A stretch of 64,000 nucleotides of DNA from Crocinitomicaceae bacterium. Its GTDB lineage: Bacteria > Bacteroidota > Bacteroidia > Flavobacteriales_D > Crocinitomicaceae. Below the pieces are notes generated by a model that was not told where the DNA came from, did not search any database, and was given only the letters and a program-made list of their open reading frames with translations. The translations under genes and the position numbers were made by a program. Within the stretch, counting starts at the first letter, position 1. The number at the start of each line of letters is the position of its first letter. Positions 33,581 through 42,541 of this stretch are shown here, piece after piece. The stretch covers positions 23,077 through 87,076 of the forward strand of contig JAQVCM010000011.1 of assembly GCA_028689775.1 (NCBI GenBank), read 5' to 3'.

Positions 33581-34144
33581 ATGAATCCAAAAATAATCTC
33601 CTATTCAAAAGGCCCTCAATTTAGAGGTGGAAATGCGGTAATTCCCTTCATGCTCGTGATGTTGCTGATCGTATTTAGTGGTCTTTCTATCGTAAATCAA
33701 TTCTGGATTTTCCTATTATTCTCGCTACCGATGCTGGTGTTTTTAGTTAATTTCATCTTGGATATTCAAGGAGTAGAAATTGACAAAGCAAAAGGTTTGG
33801 TTCGTGAATACAAGATCCAATTTTTCATCAAAAAGGGCGAATGGCAAGATTTGAAAAAATTCAATAAAATCACCTTGGATAAAGAACATTACGTCATCCA
33901 GCAAGTAACAATCTACAGCAGCATGGCAAGAACGAATGGCGGAAGAGCAGTGACCAACGAAAACCACAACCGACTGCTGATTTCACTTGTGAATCAAAAT
34001 CCACGACTAAACATCATACTTTTAGAGAAAAATAATTACTGGGAAGCCGTTGATTTGTGTTTGAAACTTTCGAAAAACTTAAACCTTCCTTTTGATGATT
34101 TGTATGATACTCGGATGATGAACGCAAAAAATAGAAGACGATGA
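33581..34144 (+). CDS. two-helix membrane protein with cytoplasmic domain
   Basis: 187 aa. Two adjacent hydrophobic segments near residues 19-65 (AVIPFMLVMLLIVFSGLSIV, FWIFLLFSLPMLVFLVNFIL) and a soluble C-terminal domain with alternating strands (GVEIDKAKGLVREYKIQFFIKKGEWQDL), a layout like PH-domain membrane proteins. Only 2 bases from the preceding gene. No family recognised. Confidence 0.55.
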   Translation: MNPKIISYSKGPQFRGGNAVIPFMLVMLLIVFSGLSIVNQFWIFLLFSLPMLVFLVNFILDIQGVEIDKAKGLVREYKIQFFIKKGEWQDLKKFNKITLDKEHYVIQQVTIYSSMARTNGGRAVTNENHNRLLISLVNQNPRLNIILLEKNNYWEAVDLCLKLSKNLNLPFDDLYDTRMMNAKNRRR

Positions 34145-34254
34145 AATAGCCATGATTAGAAATCACACCTGCGAAGCAAGCAACGTAATTAAATACGGAT
34201 GAAGATTTCAAACGGCGTATACCATATGACCTTTAAAAAACAAATAAAACACAT

Positions 34255-34539
34255 ATGAAAAGTTCAAACAAAAAAGGTAATTTCTGGAATTCCATCATGG
34301 GCGAAATTTTAATTGCAATCGGTGGCTTTTTTCTCGGCGATATCAGATCCAAAATCGGCCTCGCTTTTCTAAGTTTACTTCTTGGGATTGTAGTAATCAC
34401 AAGACCTTTCAAATACATGGATGGAAATGAACTTGAGAAATCATCGATTCCATTTGTTATTGGCACTGTTCTAATCCTCATTTCAATTGTTTTGATAATT
34501 TCGTGGTTGAGAAATAGAAAAACTGAGAAAAATCAATAA
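34255..34539 (+). CDS. small membrane protein
   Basis: 94 aa with three hydrophobic stretches (SIMGEILIAIGGFFLGDI, IGLAFLSLLLGIVVITRPF, IPFVIGTVLILISIVLIISWL) and charged termini (RNRKTEKNQ). Preceded by about 110 bases of non-coding DNA. Unknown function. Confidence 0.5.
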   Translation: MKSSNKKGNFWNSIMGEILIAIGGFFLGDIRSKIGLAFLSLLLGIVVITRPFKYMDGNELEKSSIPFVIGTVLILISIVLIISWLRNRKTEKNQ

Positions 34540-34550
34540 CTTTATGTTCT

Positions 34551-35018
34551 ATGAAATTAATCGGAAATTTTCAAAGTAGAAAGGTCTTTTGGTTTGATTA
34601 TAATCAATTTGACCTCGAAGAACTTCCACCAAATGATTGGATCAGTTTTACCATTTCAGATACCGAACCGGATTTGGAAAAATTTGAAAAATTTGCGAAT
34701 AATAGCATCGACTTTGGAATCTTAGAATTCAAATCACAAGGAAATTTTGGAGAAAAACTTCATCTTTTATTTGATGAAATTTTGGTAGATCTAGAAATCT
34801 CGGATCAAATCTACTTCATTGATATTCCTACAACTGGCGATAATTCGACAACGTTAATCGAAGCATTTTGGGAATGCTTTTTTGCTACAACGCTTCCCAA
34901 TAGAACAAACTTTGAAAATCTTTCGATTGTCTGCATGGATTTGAGTGGAACTGATCGAAGTGCGGATTTAACTACACTTTTGGAAAAATTTGAGAACGGA
35001 TGGTTTCCAGAAGATTGA
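34551..35018 (+). CDS. acidic cytoplasmic protein of unknown function
   Basis: 155 aa, no signal peptide, acidic (many Asp/Glu), predicted alpha/beta from alternating hydrophobic segments (GEKLHLLFDEILVDLEISDQIYFIDIP, IEAFWECFFATTLP, LSIVCMDLSG). The composition and size recall small immunity-type proteins, but no motif supports that. Lies 11 bases after the previous gene. Confidence 0.5.
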   Translation: MKLIGNFQSRKVFWFDYNQFDLEELPPNDWISFTISDTEPDLEKFEKFANNSIDFGILEFKSQGNFGEKLHLLFDEILVDLEISDQIYFIDIPTTGDNSTTLIEAFWECFFATTLPNRTNFENLSIVCMDLSGTDRSADLTTLLEKFENGWFPED

Positions 35019-35039
35019 AATGTTCAAATAAATTATAAA

Positions 35040-36185
35040 ATGAAAAAACTAATCACAGCATTACTTACCGTTTTACTTACAAGTGCATACGCACAAGTTG
35101 ATTTAGCGATCAATTTCGAGGAACTCTACGACGCGAAAAAGTTCGACGAAATCATCAAATACAAACCGAAGAAAAATGAAGAGCTTTCTGCAAAAGCATT
35201 GTACTACAAAGGGATGGCGCATTACATGAAATCGGAAGACAAGGACGCCAATCAATACATGGATTTAGCACTTAAGAAAGGTCCTGTAGATTTCGACATG
35301 TTTTACTACAAAGGTAAATTGTTATTTTTCGCAGATCAATTTGAGGAATCGTTACCTTATTTTGACAAAGCCATCGCACTATTGCCCAGCGAAACTGATT
35401 TTTATGCTGGAAAAGGAGAAGCGTATTATGCACTTGAAAATCTCGATTCTGCACTCGTTTATTTTCAAAAAGCTGCTGAATTTCCAAGATGCAAACCACG
35501 CACCTTCTTATTGATGGGCGAAATTTATCAAGAATTTAATGACAATGAACGTGCTTTAAACGTGTATTCAACTGCTTTGGGAATGTTAGACGAAGCACAC
35601 AAAAGTTATCAAAATTGCTCATTTAACGTTGGGCTAATGCAGCAGTTGACTGAAAGAAATGCTGAAGCAAAAGAAACTTTTGAAAAGCATGTTATCATCT
35701 TCCCGACAGACTTTCACGCAATCTCAAAATTAGTGCAAACCTATTATTCACTGACAGAATTTGAAAAAGCGATTCTATACAAACAGAAATTATACGCTGC
35801 ACATCAATCCAAGAACTTGCCGGATGAATTAAAAGAAATGTTTTGCTTTGACCAATTTATTTGGAACGGAAAACGTGTCATGGCTTTTGAAATGTTTGAC
35901 GAACCAAACGAGCCGATGTTTGTAAAACACCATTTTTACGTTTTGGATGAAAATGGAAAAACCGAATATAGAATTGATTCAGAATCCAGTTACGCAATTC
36001 GAATGAATGGTCCGGAGAGTAAATACGTTTTGTGTTTGGTAAAAGGACAAGCGCATTTTACCTATTGGCAATTTGTGTTCGATGACAATTATAAATATAC
36101 TGACTTAAAAAAGCATGTCTTGGATATCCTGAATGAAAAAGTGAAGCCAGGCGCTTCTTTTATTCCTGGTGTAAAAAACAACTAG
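35040..36185 (+). CDS. exported TPR protein
   Basis: 381 aa with a signal peptide (MKKLITALLTVLLTSAYAQ) and about six TPR-like helical pairs between residues 45 and 250 (for example LLFFADQFEESLPYFDKAIALLPSE, VYFQKAAEF). The C-terminal 110 residues (after RVMAFEMFDEP) form a different, beta-rich domain. Periplasmic scaffold or sensor. Begins 21 bases after the acidic protein gene. Confidence 0.7.
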   Translation: MKKLITALLTVLLTSAYAQVDLAINFEELYDAKKFDEIIKYKPKKNEELSAKALYYKGMAHYMKSEDKDANQYMDLALKKGPVDFDMFYYKGKLLFFADQFEESLPYFDKAIALLPSETDFYAGKGEAYYALENLDSALVYFQKAAEFPRCKPRTFLLMGEIYQEFNDNERALNVYSTALGMLDEAHKSYQNCSFNVGLMQQLTERNAEAKETFEKHVIIFPTDFHAISKLVQTYYSLTEFEKAILYKQKLYAAHQSKNLPDELKEMFCFDQFIWNGKRVMAFEMFDEPNEPMFVKHHFYVLDENGKTEYRIDSESSYAIRMNGPESKYVLCLVKGQAHFTYWQFVFDDNYKYTDLKKHVLDILNEKVKPGASFIPGVKNN

Positions 36186-36245
36186 CAACGCTAATGCTGG
36201 GAAATAGTATGAAAAAACAAATGTGTTTTCACTTCATTAATAATA

Positions 36246-36590
36246 ATGATCATTTTCAGCTCGTGTCAAAATGGAAAAGAGAATACATTTATCAATAAAT
36301 CACATTACACCGTCGAAATTGGTGACACGCTGCAAATATATTATTCGACAAATTCCTGTTGTCAATATTGTCAACCGAATGCCAGTCAATTAAAACATCT
36401 CAGATATGCAGGAAGTAAAATCATTGAAGCAGCGCCCAAGGATTGTAGTGGCTGTAGTCAGACTTCTGCCTTGCTATTTATCGCGAAAAGCAAAGGAATT
36501 GATACAATTAAGGATGCAATAATTCCTCCTTTAGCACCTTGCAGTGACACGCTTAAAGATTTAGTGAATTACATAATAAACATTAAATAA
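36246..36590 (+). CDS. cysteine-rich lipoprotein with frameshifted signal peptide
   Basis: Open frame of 114 aa from an in-frame ATG at 36246, giving only M-I-I-F-S-S-C before the lipid cysteine, too short for a signal. An ATG at 36209 lies one base out of frame behind a run of six A. With five A the frame would read MKNKCVFTSLIIMIIFSSC, a perfect lipoprotein signal. Mature part holds CCQYCQ, a DCSGCS pair and PCS, 8 cysteines in all. Likely a lipoprotein disturbed by an A-run indel (mutation, phase variation or base-calling error). Family unknown. Confidence 0.55.
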   Translation: MIIFSSCQNGKENTFINKSHYTVEIGDTLQIYYSTNSCCQYCQPNASQLKHLRYAGSKIIEAAPKDCSGCSQTSALLFIAKSKGIDTIKDAIIPPLAPCSDTLKDLVNYIINIK

Positions 36591-36591
36591 A

Positions 36592-37035
36592 ATGACAGAA
36601 AACAAATCAACAACTCAAAAAAAAGTTTGGATTGGAAAATTCCTAGACATCGTCAATGAAGACAAAGAAGAAGAGTTTGCGTTCAGAATTGATGCAGAAC
36701 TGGATGATAAATTGCGTTTTAAAGGAACGGTTTGGGAAGAAGAATTTTACGAGCAAACGAAATTATTCATTGATGTGAAAGGAACAATCAAGGAAGACCG
36801 AATTCAGTTTGTAAAAACGTATCCTTGTGTTTATGAAATCGATGAAAATTTTAAAACCATCATTGATTTTTCCAAAAAAGGTCACCAAGTTCGATACGAT
36901 GGGAAAAAACAGAAAGGAACCGAGAAATGGGTTGGCGAATGGCTTGTGAAAGGAGATAAAGTGGTCATCGACGGTGAAACGTATGAGCAAGATGATTATG
37001 GTGGTTCTTTTGAAATGACATTATCGGAAGACTAA
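36592..37035 (+). CDS. soluble beta-rich protein of unknown function
   Basis: 147 aa without signal peptide. Repeated F-x-G / K-x-x-x-V-x-G-x-x strands (FAFRIDAELDDKLRFKGTVWEEEF, LFIDVKGTIKEDRIQFVKTYP, GEWLVKGDKVVIDGETY) suggest an avidin/lipocalin-like small beta-barrel in the cytoplasm. One base after the preceding stop. It partly resembles the beta-barrel part of the lipoprotein at 38155-39099. Confidence 0.5.
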   Translation: MTENKSTTQKKVWIGKFLDIVNEDKEEEFAFRIDAELDDKLRFKGTVWEEEFYEQTKLFIDVKGTIKEDRIQFVKTYPCVYEIDENFKTIIDFSKKGHQVRYDGKKQKGTEKWVGEWLVKGDKVVIDGETYEQDDYGGSFEMTLSED

Positions 37036-37139
37036 AATCTCAAATCTTCCCTCCTTTTTCGTACATTCGTAACCGTTGATTTTTGAATTGACTTGACGAA
37101 CAATGAATCCACATTTTATCACTCCTTAAAATCAAGAAC

Positions 37140-37556
37140 ATGTTTACCAGAAAATCTTTTTTTACACTTGCAATCCTTTTTTCGAGTTTGGTTTCAACTG
37201 CTTTTAGTCAACAATTTTTGGATGATGGAAGTATGAAATTATCAGAAGTTTCTACCGATAAAAAATACGGTTTTGAAGCAAAACACAAAACATCCATTCA
37301 AGTTGGAACTGTGGAAAATGAATATGCTTATATCGGTGCTTTGCGTGGTCCAAACGGAGAACAAATTCAAGCGCGAAGATCAGGAAGTTGTTGTTCTTTC
37401 AAGAGTAAAGATTCTGCCTTCGGAAAAGGATTTTTAGATGTTTGGGAAATCACCTATCCAGGTTTGGAAAAGCCGATGACCATTTATTTAAACGGCTACA
37501 AATACGATGCACCAAAATGTCCAAAAGGTCTGACATTCAAGACAGATAGCAAATAA
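37140..37556 (+). CDS. small exported protein
   Basis: 138 aa; signal peptide with SLVSTAFSQ end at about 24. Mature part has the segment VGTVENEYAYIGALRGPNGEQIQARRSGSCCSFKSK and a conserved-looking CCS plus a C-terminal APKCPKG, so two to three cysteines. Weak promoter-like TACATTCG at 37062-37069. I recognise a pattern seen often in this phylum (2-oxoacid-dehydrogenase-like names do not apply), but cannot name it. Confidence 0.6.
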   Translation: MFTRKSFFTLAILFSSLVSTAFSQQFLDDGSMKLSEVSTDKKYGFEAKHKTSIQVGTVENEYAYIGALRGPNGEQIQARRSGSCCSFKSKDSAFGKGFLDVWEITYPGLEKPMTIYLNGYKYDAPKCPKGLTFKTDSK

Positions 37557-37597
37557 ACAAAACACATTTAGTAAATTAACAATAAACAGAAATCAAA

Positions 37598-38026
37598 ATG
37601 ACTTGGAATAAATTAGAAGAACAAGAACCAGAATTATACTTCGACTCAGAAGCTAAAAAAGTAACAGATATTGCTACCGACATCAACTTGGTTTTTGACA
37701 GAATGCTTGAAAACAAAGAGGAAGACAATGCACAACGTGCTACAGAATTGGCTTTTATTATCAACGCTAGCAAAGGAAACATGGACGTTTTATGGTACGA
37801 TTCGAAAGCTGAAAAAGGCGTTGGCGTTTGGAAATATCAATTGCAATTGAAAAACATCGCGGACATGGCAAGCAAACAAAAAGAAAGTACGATGTATTTT
37901 GAAGATCAATGTCACGCTGCCATTTGTGATTTTGTGGAAGAATCGATCATCCATAAAAAAGCGAATAAGCATTTTTGCGTTTACACGCAATACGAAGGGG
38001 AAGAATTGGAGGAGCTGACACTTTAA
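37598..38026 (+). CDS. acidic cytoplasmic protein of unknown function
   Basis: 142 aa, no signal peptide, Glu-rich (EEQEPELYFDSEAKK at the start, EGEELEELTL at the end), a small mixed alpha/beta protein with a central hydrophobic helix (DEQCHAAICDFVEESII region). No motif. Followed by a terminator-like hairpin at 38039-38061. Confidence 0.5.
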   Translation: MTWNKLEEQEPELYFDSEAKKVTDIATDINLVFDRMLENKEEDNAQRATELAFIINASKGNMDVLWYDSKAEKGVGVWKYQLQLKNIADMASKQKESTMYFEDQCHAAICDFVEESIIHKKANKHFCVYTQYEGEELEELTL

Positions 38027-38038
38027 GAGAATTTATTA

Positions 38039-38061
38039 AACCCGTTACTAAATAGCGGGTT
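38039..38061 (+). terminator. small hairpin after 38026
   Basis: AACCCG / CGGGTT with a ~11-base loop, then an AT-rich tail (AAATTTTT). Confidence 0.55.
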
Positions 38062-38154
38062 GAAGAAATTTTTCATCCATTCTAAAATTCTTTTTCAAAA
38101 ATAAAATGGTATTTTTATCCTTCAGCACATTGCAACACGTATAAATAATCAACG

Positions 38155-39099
38155 ATGAAAAGAATATCCTACGTAATCCTAATTGCCCTACTTGCATCTG
38201 GATGCAACGCGAAGATCAAAGATTCGGAAGCGAAGATTGAAGTTGAAGCAGGAACCGAGGCAACGGAAGAAAACTTGAATGTGGACCATAAAAAAGGAAC
38301 TAATTCTGAAAACAAAGGATCAGTTTTAGGTTCGTGGGTTGGTTATTTCGAAGAAGATGGCAAAGATGATGATTACTCGAAAGATATTTTTGTCGATGAA
38401 GGATTTCATTGGAATCGTGCCAACAAGATTAATATTTCTATCGATAAGATTACTGATGAAACTGTAACTGGTCACAGTGTTGTGGCTGGTAACCATAGAC
38501 CATTTAGTGGGAAAATCACGGATGGAGTTTTCATTTTAAAAGAACCTGGAGATGATAAATACGACGGTGAATTTAAATTTCAAATTATCGACGATGAATT
38601 GATCGGAAAATGGACTGCGTATAAGAAAATCAACATCCAAAAACGGAAATATACACTTGAAAGAAAAGATTTTGTTTACAATCCGGACATCTTACTCGAA
38701 AAATCTCAACGCTACGTTGACTGGAACAAATACAAGAAACGCATTGAAAGTGCTGAAATTGAGGGCGAAGAATTTGAAGATTGGGTAAGCAAAGAGTTTT
38801 CATCTGCGACCGATTTAATCTATACCATCAATGCTTCTAACACGATTTTACAAAAGAAAGATGTTGAGAATTTGAAAAAAGGAGATTTGACCATCATCCG
38901 AAATACCATCTACGCAAGGCACGGTTATTCGTTCAAAAGTAGACCTTTGCGCGTTTTCTTTGACGCACAAAGTTGGTACATTCCAATTCATACAGACATC
39001 AAATCTGAATTTACGGAATTGGAAAAAGAGAACATCAAATTATTACTTCGCTATGAGAAAAATGCGAAAGAATATTATGATTATTTCGGAAGAGGTTGA
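38155..39099 (+). CDS. lipoprotein with YARHG domain
   Basis: 314 aa. Lipobox in IALLASGC (Cys about 17). Middle part is beta-rich (GSWVGYFEEDGKDDDYSKDIF ... GKWTAY). C-terminal about 230-305 is a YARHG domain (NTIYARHGYSFKSRPLRVFFDAQSWYIP, then FTELEKENIKLL), an extracellular domain named after this motif. Function unknown. The TGA overlaps the next ATG (TGATG), so it is coupled to the membrane protein after it. Confidence 0.8.
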   Translation: MKRISYVILIALLASGCNAKIKDSEAKIEVEAGTEATEENLNVDHKKGTNSENKGSVLGSWVGYFEEDGKDDDYSKDIFVDEGFHWNRANKINISIDKITDETVTGHSVVAGNHRPFSGKITDGVFILKEPGDDKYDGEFKFQIIDDELIGKWTAYKKINIQKRKYTLERKDFVYNPDILLEKSQRYVDWNKYKKRIESAEIEGEEFEDWVSKEFSSATDLIYTINASNTILQKKDVENLKKGDLTIIRNTIYARHGYSFKSRPLRVFFDAQSWYIPIHTDIKSEFTELEKENIKLLLRYEKNAKEYYDYFGRG

Positions 39100-39749
39100 T
39101 GAAGTCCACTATTTCGATTTCATTGGTGCTTAAAGTTCTCATTTATAGCTTTTTGATCTACTTTATATATTTATTGGCTTTAATTACAGCGCAATACATT
39201 CCAGTAAAGTACGACATCGCTTTTCTGAATATCAAGCAAGACGAGATTCAATTGACGCATTATAAATTGGCTTTTTTTAGTCACGTTTATTCCAGTATTT
39301 TCATTATTGTGCTTGGTTTAACGCAGTTTTCAAAGACAATCCGAACACGTTTTGGATTGATCCATAAAATCAGCGGAAAATCATATATCGCATTGGTTCT
39401 ATTGCTTGCAAGTCCATCCGGATTGGTGATGGCTTTCTATGCAAATGGTGGCTTGATTCCACAAATTTCATTTTCTATTTTAGCGATTCTGTGGTTTCTG
39501 TTTACTTTAAAAGCATTGCTATATATCAAAGCAAGAAATTTTCAAAAACACCGAGCTTTTATGATTCGAAGTTATGCCTTAACTTTATCAGCAATCAGTT
39601 TGCGACTTTTTAAATTTGGAATTGTTTCTATCTTTGAATTACCGCCAATGGATACGTACAAAATCATTTCCGTGCTGAGTTGGACCATAAATTTAATAAT
39701 TGCGGAGTTGATCATTCGAAAATTACATCAGCAGAAAACAAACGAGTAA
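39099..39749 (+). CDS. multi-pass membrane protein (DUF2306-like)
   Basis: 216 aa with about six hydrophobic segments (LVLKVLIYSFLIYFIYLLALI, YSSIFIIVLGLTQF, SYIALVLLLASPSGLVMAFYA, ISFSILAILWFLFTLKALL, MIRSYALTLSAISLRLFKFG, LSWTINLIIAELII). The pattern FRKTIRTRFGLIHKISGK and KARNFQKHRAFMIRSYA resembles the DUF2306 family. ATG at 39099 is chosen over TTG 39096 because it forms the usual TGATG junction. Confidence 0.6.
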   Translation: MKSTISISLVLKVLIYSFLIYFIYLLALITAQYIPVKYDIAFLNIKQDEIQLTHYKLAFFSHVYSSIFIIVLGLTQFSKTIRTRFGLIHKISGKSYIALVLLLASPSGLVMAFYANGGLIPQISFSILAILWFLFTLKALLYIKARNFQKHRAFMIRSYALTLSAISLRLFKFGIVSIFELPPMDTYKIISVLSWTINLIIAELIIRKLHQQKTNE

Positions 39750-39750
39750 A

Positions 39751-40290
39751 ATGACTAAGAAAGATCTTTTCAGAATAATCATCAAACTATTTGGTTTGTA
39801 TGTTTTAATGAGTGCCTTGGTGGTCTTGTCACAAGCCGTCATCACATTAATTTATGCGTATCAGTATGAATCTGAAAACGTACGTTTTTCACTTGCTTTA
39901 CTTTTACTGCTGTCGTTGATTTCTTATCTCTTTTTATTCAAATCCGATTCAATCATTCATTTACTCAAGCTCGAAAAAGGCTTTGATACAGATCAAGGTA
40001 CATTGAATAATTTTAGTCAAAATTCAATCATTCAACTCGGCTTAATCATTATTTCCTGTTACTTTATACTTCTAAACGTACCGATTTTGCTAACCAATCT
40101 TTTCTACATTTTTAAAGATAGTGTTCAAAAAACTGGTCTCTCATCGCTCATCGATGTGATGAATCCAGCACTGGGAAATTACTACGATTTGACAATCTCT
40201 GGATTGCAAATTGCAATGGGAGTGATCATCTTGATGAATAAAACCAAATTGGCAAGCAGAATTGAGAACATGAACAAACCTGTTTCATAA
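39751..40290 (+). CDS. four-helix membrane protein
   Basis: 179 aa with four hydrophobic segments (FGLYVLMSALVVLSQAVITLIYAY, SLALLLLLSLISYLFLF, IIQLGLIIISCYFILLNVPILL, YYDLTISGLQIAMGVIILM). Directly follows (1 base) the DUF2306-like gene and precedes (1 base) the next. Part of a coupled membrane-gene cassette. Unknown function. Confidence 0.55.
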   Translation: MTKKDLFRIIIKLFGLYVLMSALVVLSQAVITLIYAYQYESENVRFSLALLLLLSLISYLFLFKSDSIIHLLKLEKGFDTDQGTLNNFSQNSIIQLGLIIISCYFILLNVPILLTNLFYIFKDSVQKTGLSSLIDVMNPALGNYYDLTISGLQIAMGVIILMNKTKLASRIENMNKPVS

Positions 40291-40291
40291 A

Positions 40292-40981
40292 ATGAATCAA
40301 TATATTTACAAACATTTTAAAATTTTTCTAGGTCTATTTACCTTCATAGCACTGACGAGTGTCACACAATTTTGGTATATTTCTCTTCTTTCGATCAGTT
40401 TTTTCCTTTGGAACCTATTCAACGAAAAAAGAAATCTCGCTTTTGTTATTGTTCTTTTGATTCTGACATTTTTTTTACTGGTCTTTAATCACAAAGTACT
40501 TATGCCAACAAATAAATGGGGAGAAAAAGTTCGTGCAGAATGGAACAAAATAGGCTATGATCCTTCTCGTGTAGAAGCTGCGCAAGAAAAAATAAATGTT
40601 TTAAATAAACTGATTGAAAGATATAGAGACACGTATGCATTTTATCCAAATTCACTGAATGACCTGGGAGAAATTTATCTTTTAGAAACAGATAATTCTT
40701 ATCGGATGATGCAGACAGACGGACAAACAGGTGGCATTCCATTTCATTATCAAAAGATTGGTTTAGATAAGTTTCATCTTGCTGGAGTTGGCGAAGACGG
40801 AATCATTTTTACACGTGACGACATGTTTCCTCAAATATCTAAAACGCAAGAAGAAACAACTGGTTTGACTGATTACTCGCTTAAATCTTTCACGTATGAA
40901 GAAATGGAAAGCGAAATGAAATTATTGAGAATGCACGACCGAGTTACCGAAATAAATGCTAGATTTAAAAATATAAATTAA
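40292..40981 (+). CDS. membrane-anchored protein with a GspG-like pseudopilin C-terminal pattern
   Basis: 229 aa. N-terminal two membrane segments (about 9-65). The C-terminal part (about 90-195) reads LIERYRDTYAFYPNSLNDLGEIYLL ... YQKIGLDKFHLAGVGEDGIIFTRDDMFPQI, which parallels the type II secretion major pseudopilin GspG tail (residue spacing I..Y....YP..L..L ... Y.L...G.DG...T.DD) including the Ca-binding Asp pair. But it lacks the type IV prepilin leader and has two membrane spans, so it is not a pseudopilin. Function unknown. Confidence 0.5.
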   Translation: MNQYIYKHFKIFLGLFTFIALTSVTQFWYISLLSISFFLWNLFNEKRNLAFVIVLLILTFFLLVFNHKVLMPTNKWGEKVRAEWNKIGYDPSRVEAAQEKINVLNKLIERYRDTYAFYPNSLNDLGEIYLLETDNSYRMMQTDGQTGGIPFHYQKIGLDKFHLAGVGEDGIIFTRDDMFPQISKTQEETTGLTDYSLKSFTYEEMESEMKLLRMHDRVTEINARFKNIN

Positions 40982-40988
40982 TAAAGAC

Positions 40989-41747
40989 ATGAAATACATC
41001 ATCTCAATCCTTTTAATCGCTGTTTTAGCAAGTTGTAAAACAGGAAAAAACGCCATAGACCAAACCGCTCAAAACCTCGCTAAAAAGTGGGAATTAACGA
41101 GCCTCGATGGCAAAGCAGTAAGCGAAGCGAGACCAATCATCTTAAATTTCAATGCAGATCAAACTGTAAATGGGTACATCGGTTGCAATTCAGCGAACGG
41201 AACGTATGAAATCACGGATAACACCATCCAATTCAGTAAATTAGCAGTAACGCGCAAAGCGTGTAAGGAAATGGACATGGAGCAAAGTGTTTTGAACGTC
41301 TTGAAGACTGCCAACCGTTTTAAGCTGGAAAAAGGTAAAATGACCCTGTTTACAGACAGCAAGGAAATCGCAACATTTACAGAATTAATTGAAGGCGAAA
41401 TCACCAATAAATATTGGAAACTGATGGAACTGAACGGAAATTCAGTAGAAATGGTCGGTAACCAAGAAAGAGAACAATTTGCAATGTTCACCAACGAAGG
41501 AACCGTTTCCGGATTTTCAGGTTGCAACCATTTTAACGGATTCTACAAATTATCCGAAGGAAACCAAATTTCAATAGATGAAAAAATCTCAAGCACCCTC
41601 AAATCTTGTCCAGATGTAGACCTAGATGAAACCGAGTATCTCAGAGCCTTGGTTGCCGGAAGTCGCTTTCAAGTTGACGGAGAACGAATGATTTTGATCG
41701 GGAGAGACGGCAAGAAAGTGGCTGTTTTTGAGGTGGTTTATTTTTAG
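40989..41747 (+). CDS. lipoprotein with two META domains
   Basis: 252 aa. Lipobox near residue 16 (IAVLASC). Two tandem META domains: 1 about 28-125 (KWELTSLDGKAV ... NGYIGCNSANGTYEI ... TRKACKEMDMEQ) and 2 about 135-250 (YWKLMELNGNSVEM ... SGFSGCNHFNGFYKL ... TLKSCPDVD). META domains are HslJ-like extracytoplasmic modules often found in stress-responsive lipoproteins. Both copies retain the G-C-N signature. Seven bases after the preceding gene. Confidence 0.85.
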   Translation: MKYIISILLIAVLASCKTGKNAIDQTAQNLAKKWELTSLDGKAVSEARPIILNFNADQTVNGYIGCNSANGTYEITDNTIQFSKLAVTRKACKEMDMEQSVLNVLKTANRFKLEKGKMTLFTDSKEIATFTELIEGEITNKYWKLMELNGNSVEMVGNQEREQFAMFTNEGTVSGFSGCNHFNGFYKLSEGNQISIDEKISSTLKSCPDVDLDETEYLRALVAGSRFQVDGERMILIGRDGKKVAVFEVVYF

Positions 41748-41853
41748 AGGATTGGGAAGAGTTGGAATTAGAAATAATCGATTGTATTTTACGCATACCT
41801 ACATAATAACCGTAATTACAAACATCAAGAAACTTGTTATCAATAACGTAAAT

Positions 41854-42498
41854 ATGAGTAAAATACTGATTATATTGTTTCTAACTTTTCCACTTGTGAT
41901 TTTTTCTCAAATCTCAGAAAAGATCAAAAAGAAAGCAGATTCGATATTGATAAGCATCACGCAAGAAAGAGTTTTCGATGAAATTTTTCAATATAATTGC
42001 ATCGAAAGCGCAACTTTGATTCAGAACACGTATTGGTATGACTGTGCTGATTTAACGCATAAGCAAAAAAGAATTTTAAAAAAAGAGATCAAACACGCCA
42101 ATGAAATAAGCTATGAAATGGTTTACGATTGCACGTTGCTTGACACCATGCAAGGCCTTGTTAAAATTCGTTTAAATGAAAACGGAAGTTTAATACGTAA
42201 ATCTGGCATTCCAAACAAAGAAAATATCGATGATTTATTAAGCTTAAAAATAAGTAAGAAAAAAGCAAAAGAAATTGCTGAAAATGATGGATTTTCGCCT
42301 GGACTAAAACCTTGGACAATCTATCTGACTTATGAAAGTCAAGCTAATAATTCAAAACAATATTACTGGAAAATAGTCAATACCATAATTTTAGGAGATA
42401 AATTGGGCTGTAATGCAAAAGGTGAAATACTCTACATTAACGCACAAACTGGCGAGGATAGAAGTAAGTCTTCGTGGGAAACTGCACATACACAATAG
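41854..42498 (+). CDS. exported PepSY-like protein
   Basis: 214 aa. ATG 41854 gives a signal peptide (ILIILFLTFPLVIFSQ); a longer frame from 41728 overlaps the META gene and lacks a signal. The C-terminus reads YYWKIVNTIILGDKLGCNAKGEILYINAQTGEDR, which is like the closing strand-turn of PepSY domains (W-x-V ... G-E-x-L-Y-V-D-A-x-T-G). Cysteines at about 40 and 60. Function unknown. Confidence 0.55.
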   Translation: MSKILIILFLTFPLVIFSQISEKIKKKADSILISITQERVFDEIFQYNCIESATLIQNTYWYDCADLTHKQKRILKKEIKHANEISYEMVYDCTLLDTMQGLVKIRLNENGSLIRKSGIPNKENIDDLLSLKISKKKAKEIAENDGFSPGLKPWTIYLTYESQANNSKQYYWKIVNTIILGDKLGCNAKGEILYINAQTGEDRSKSSWETAHTQ

Positions 42499-42541
42499 AA
42501 GCACTGAAATTCCATTCATTAACTAAATCAACCATCAAGCT

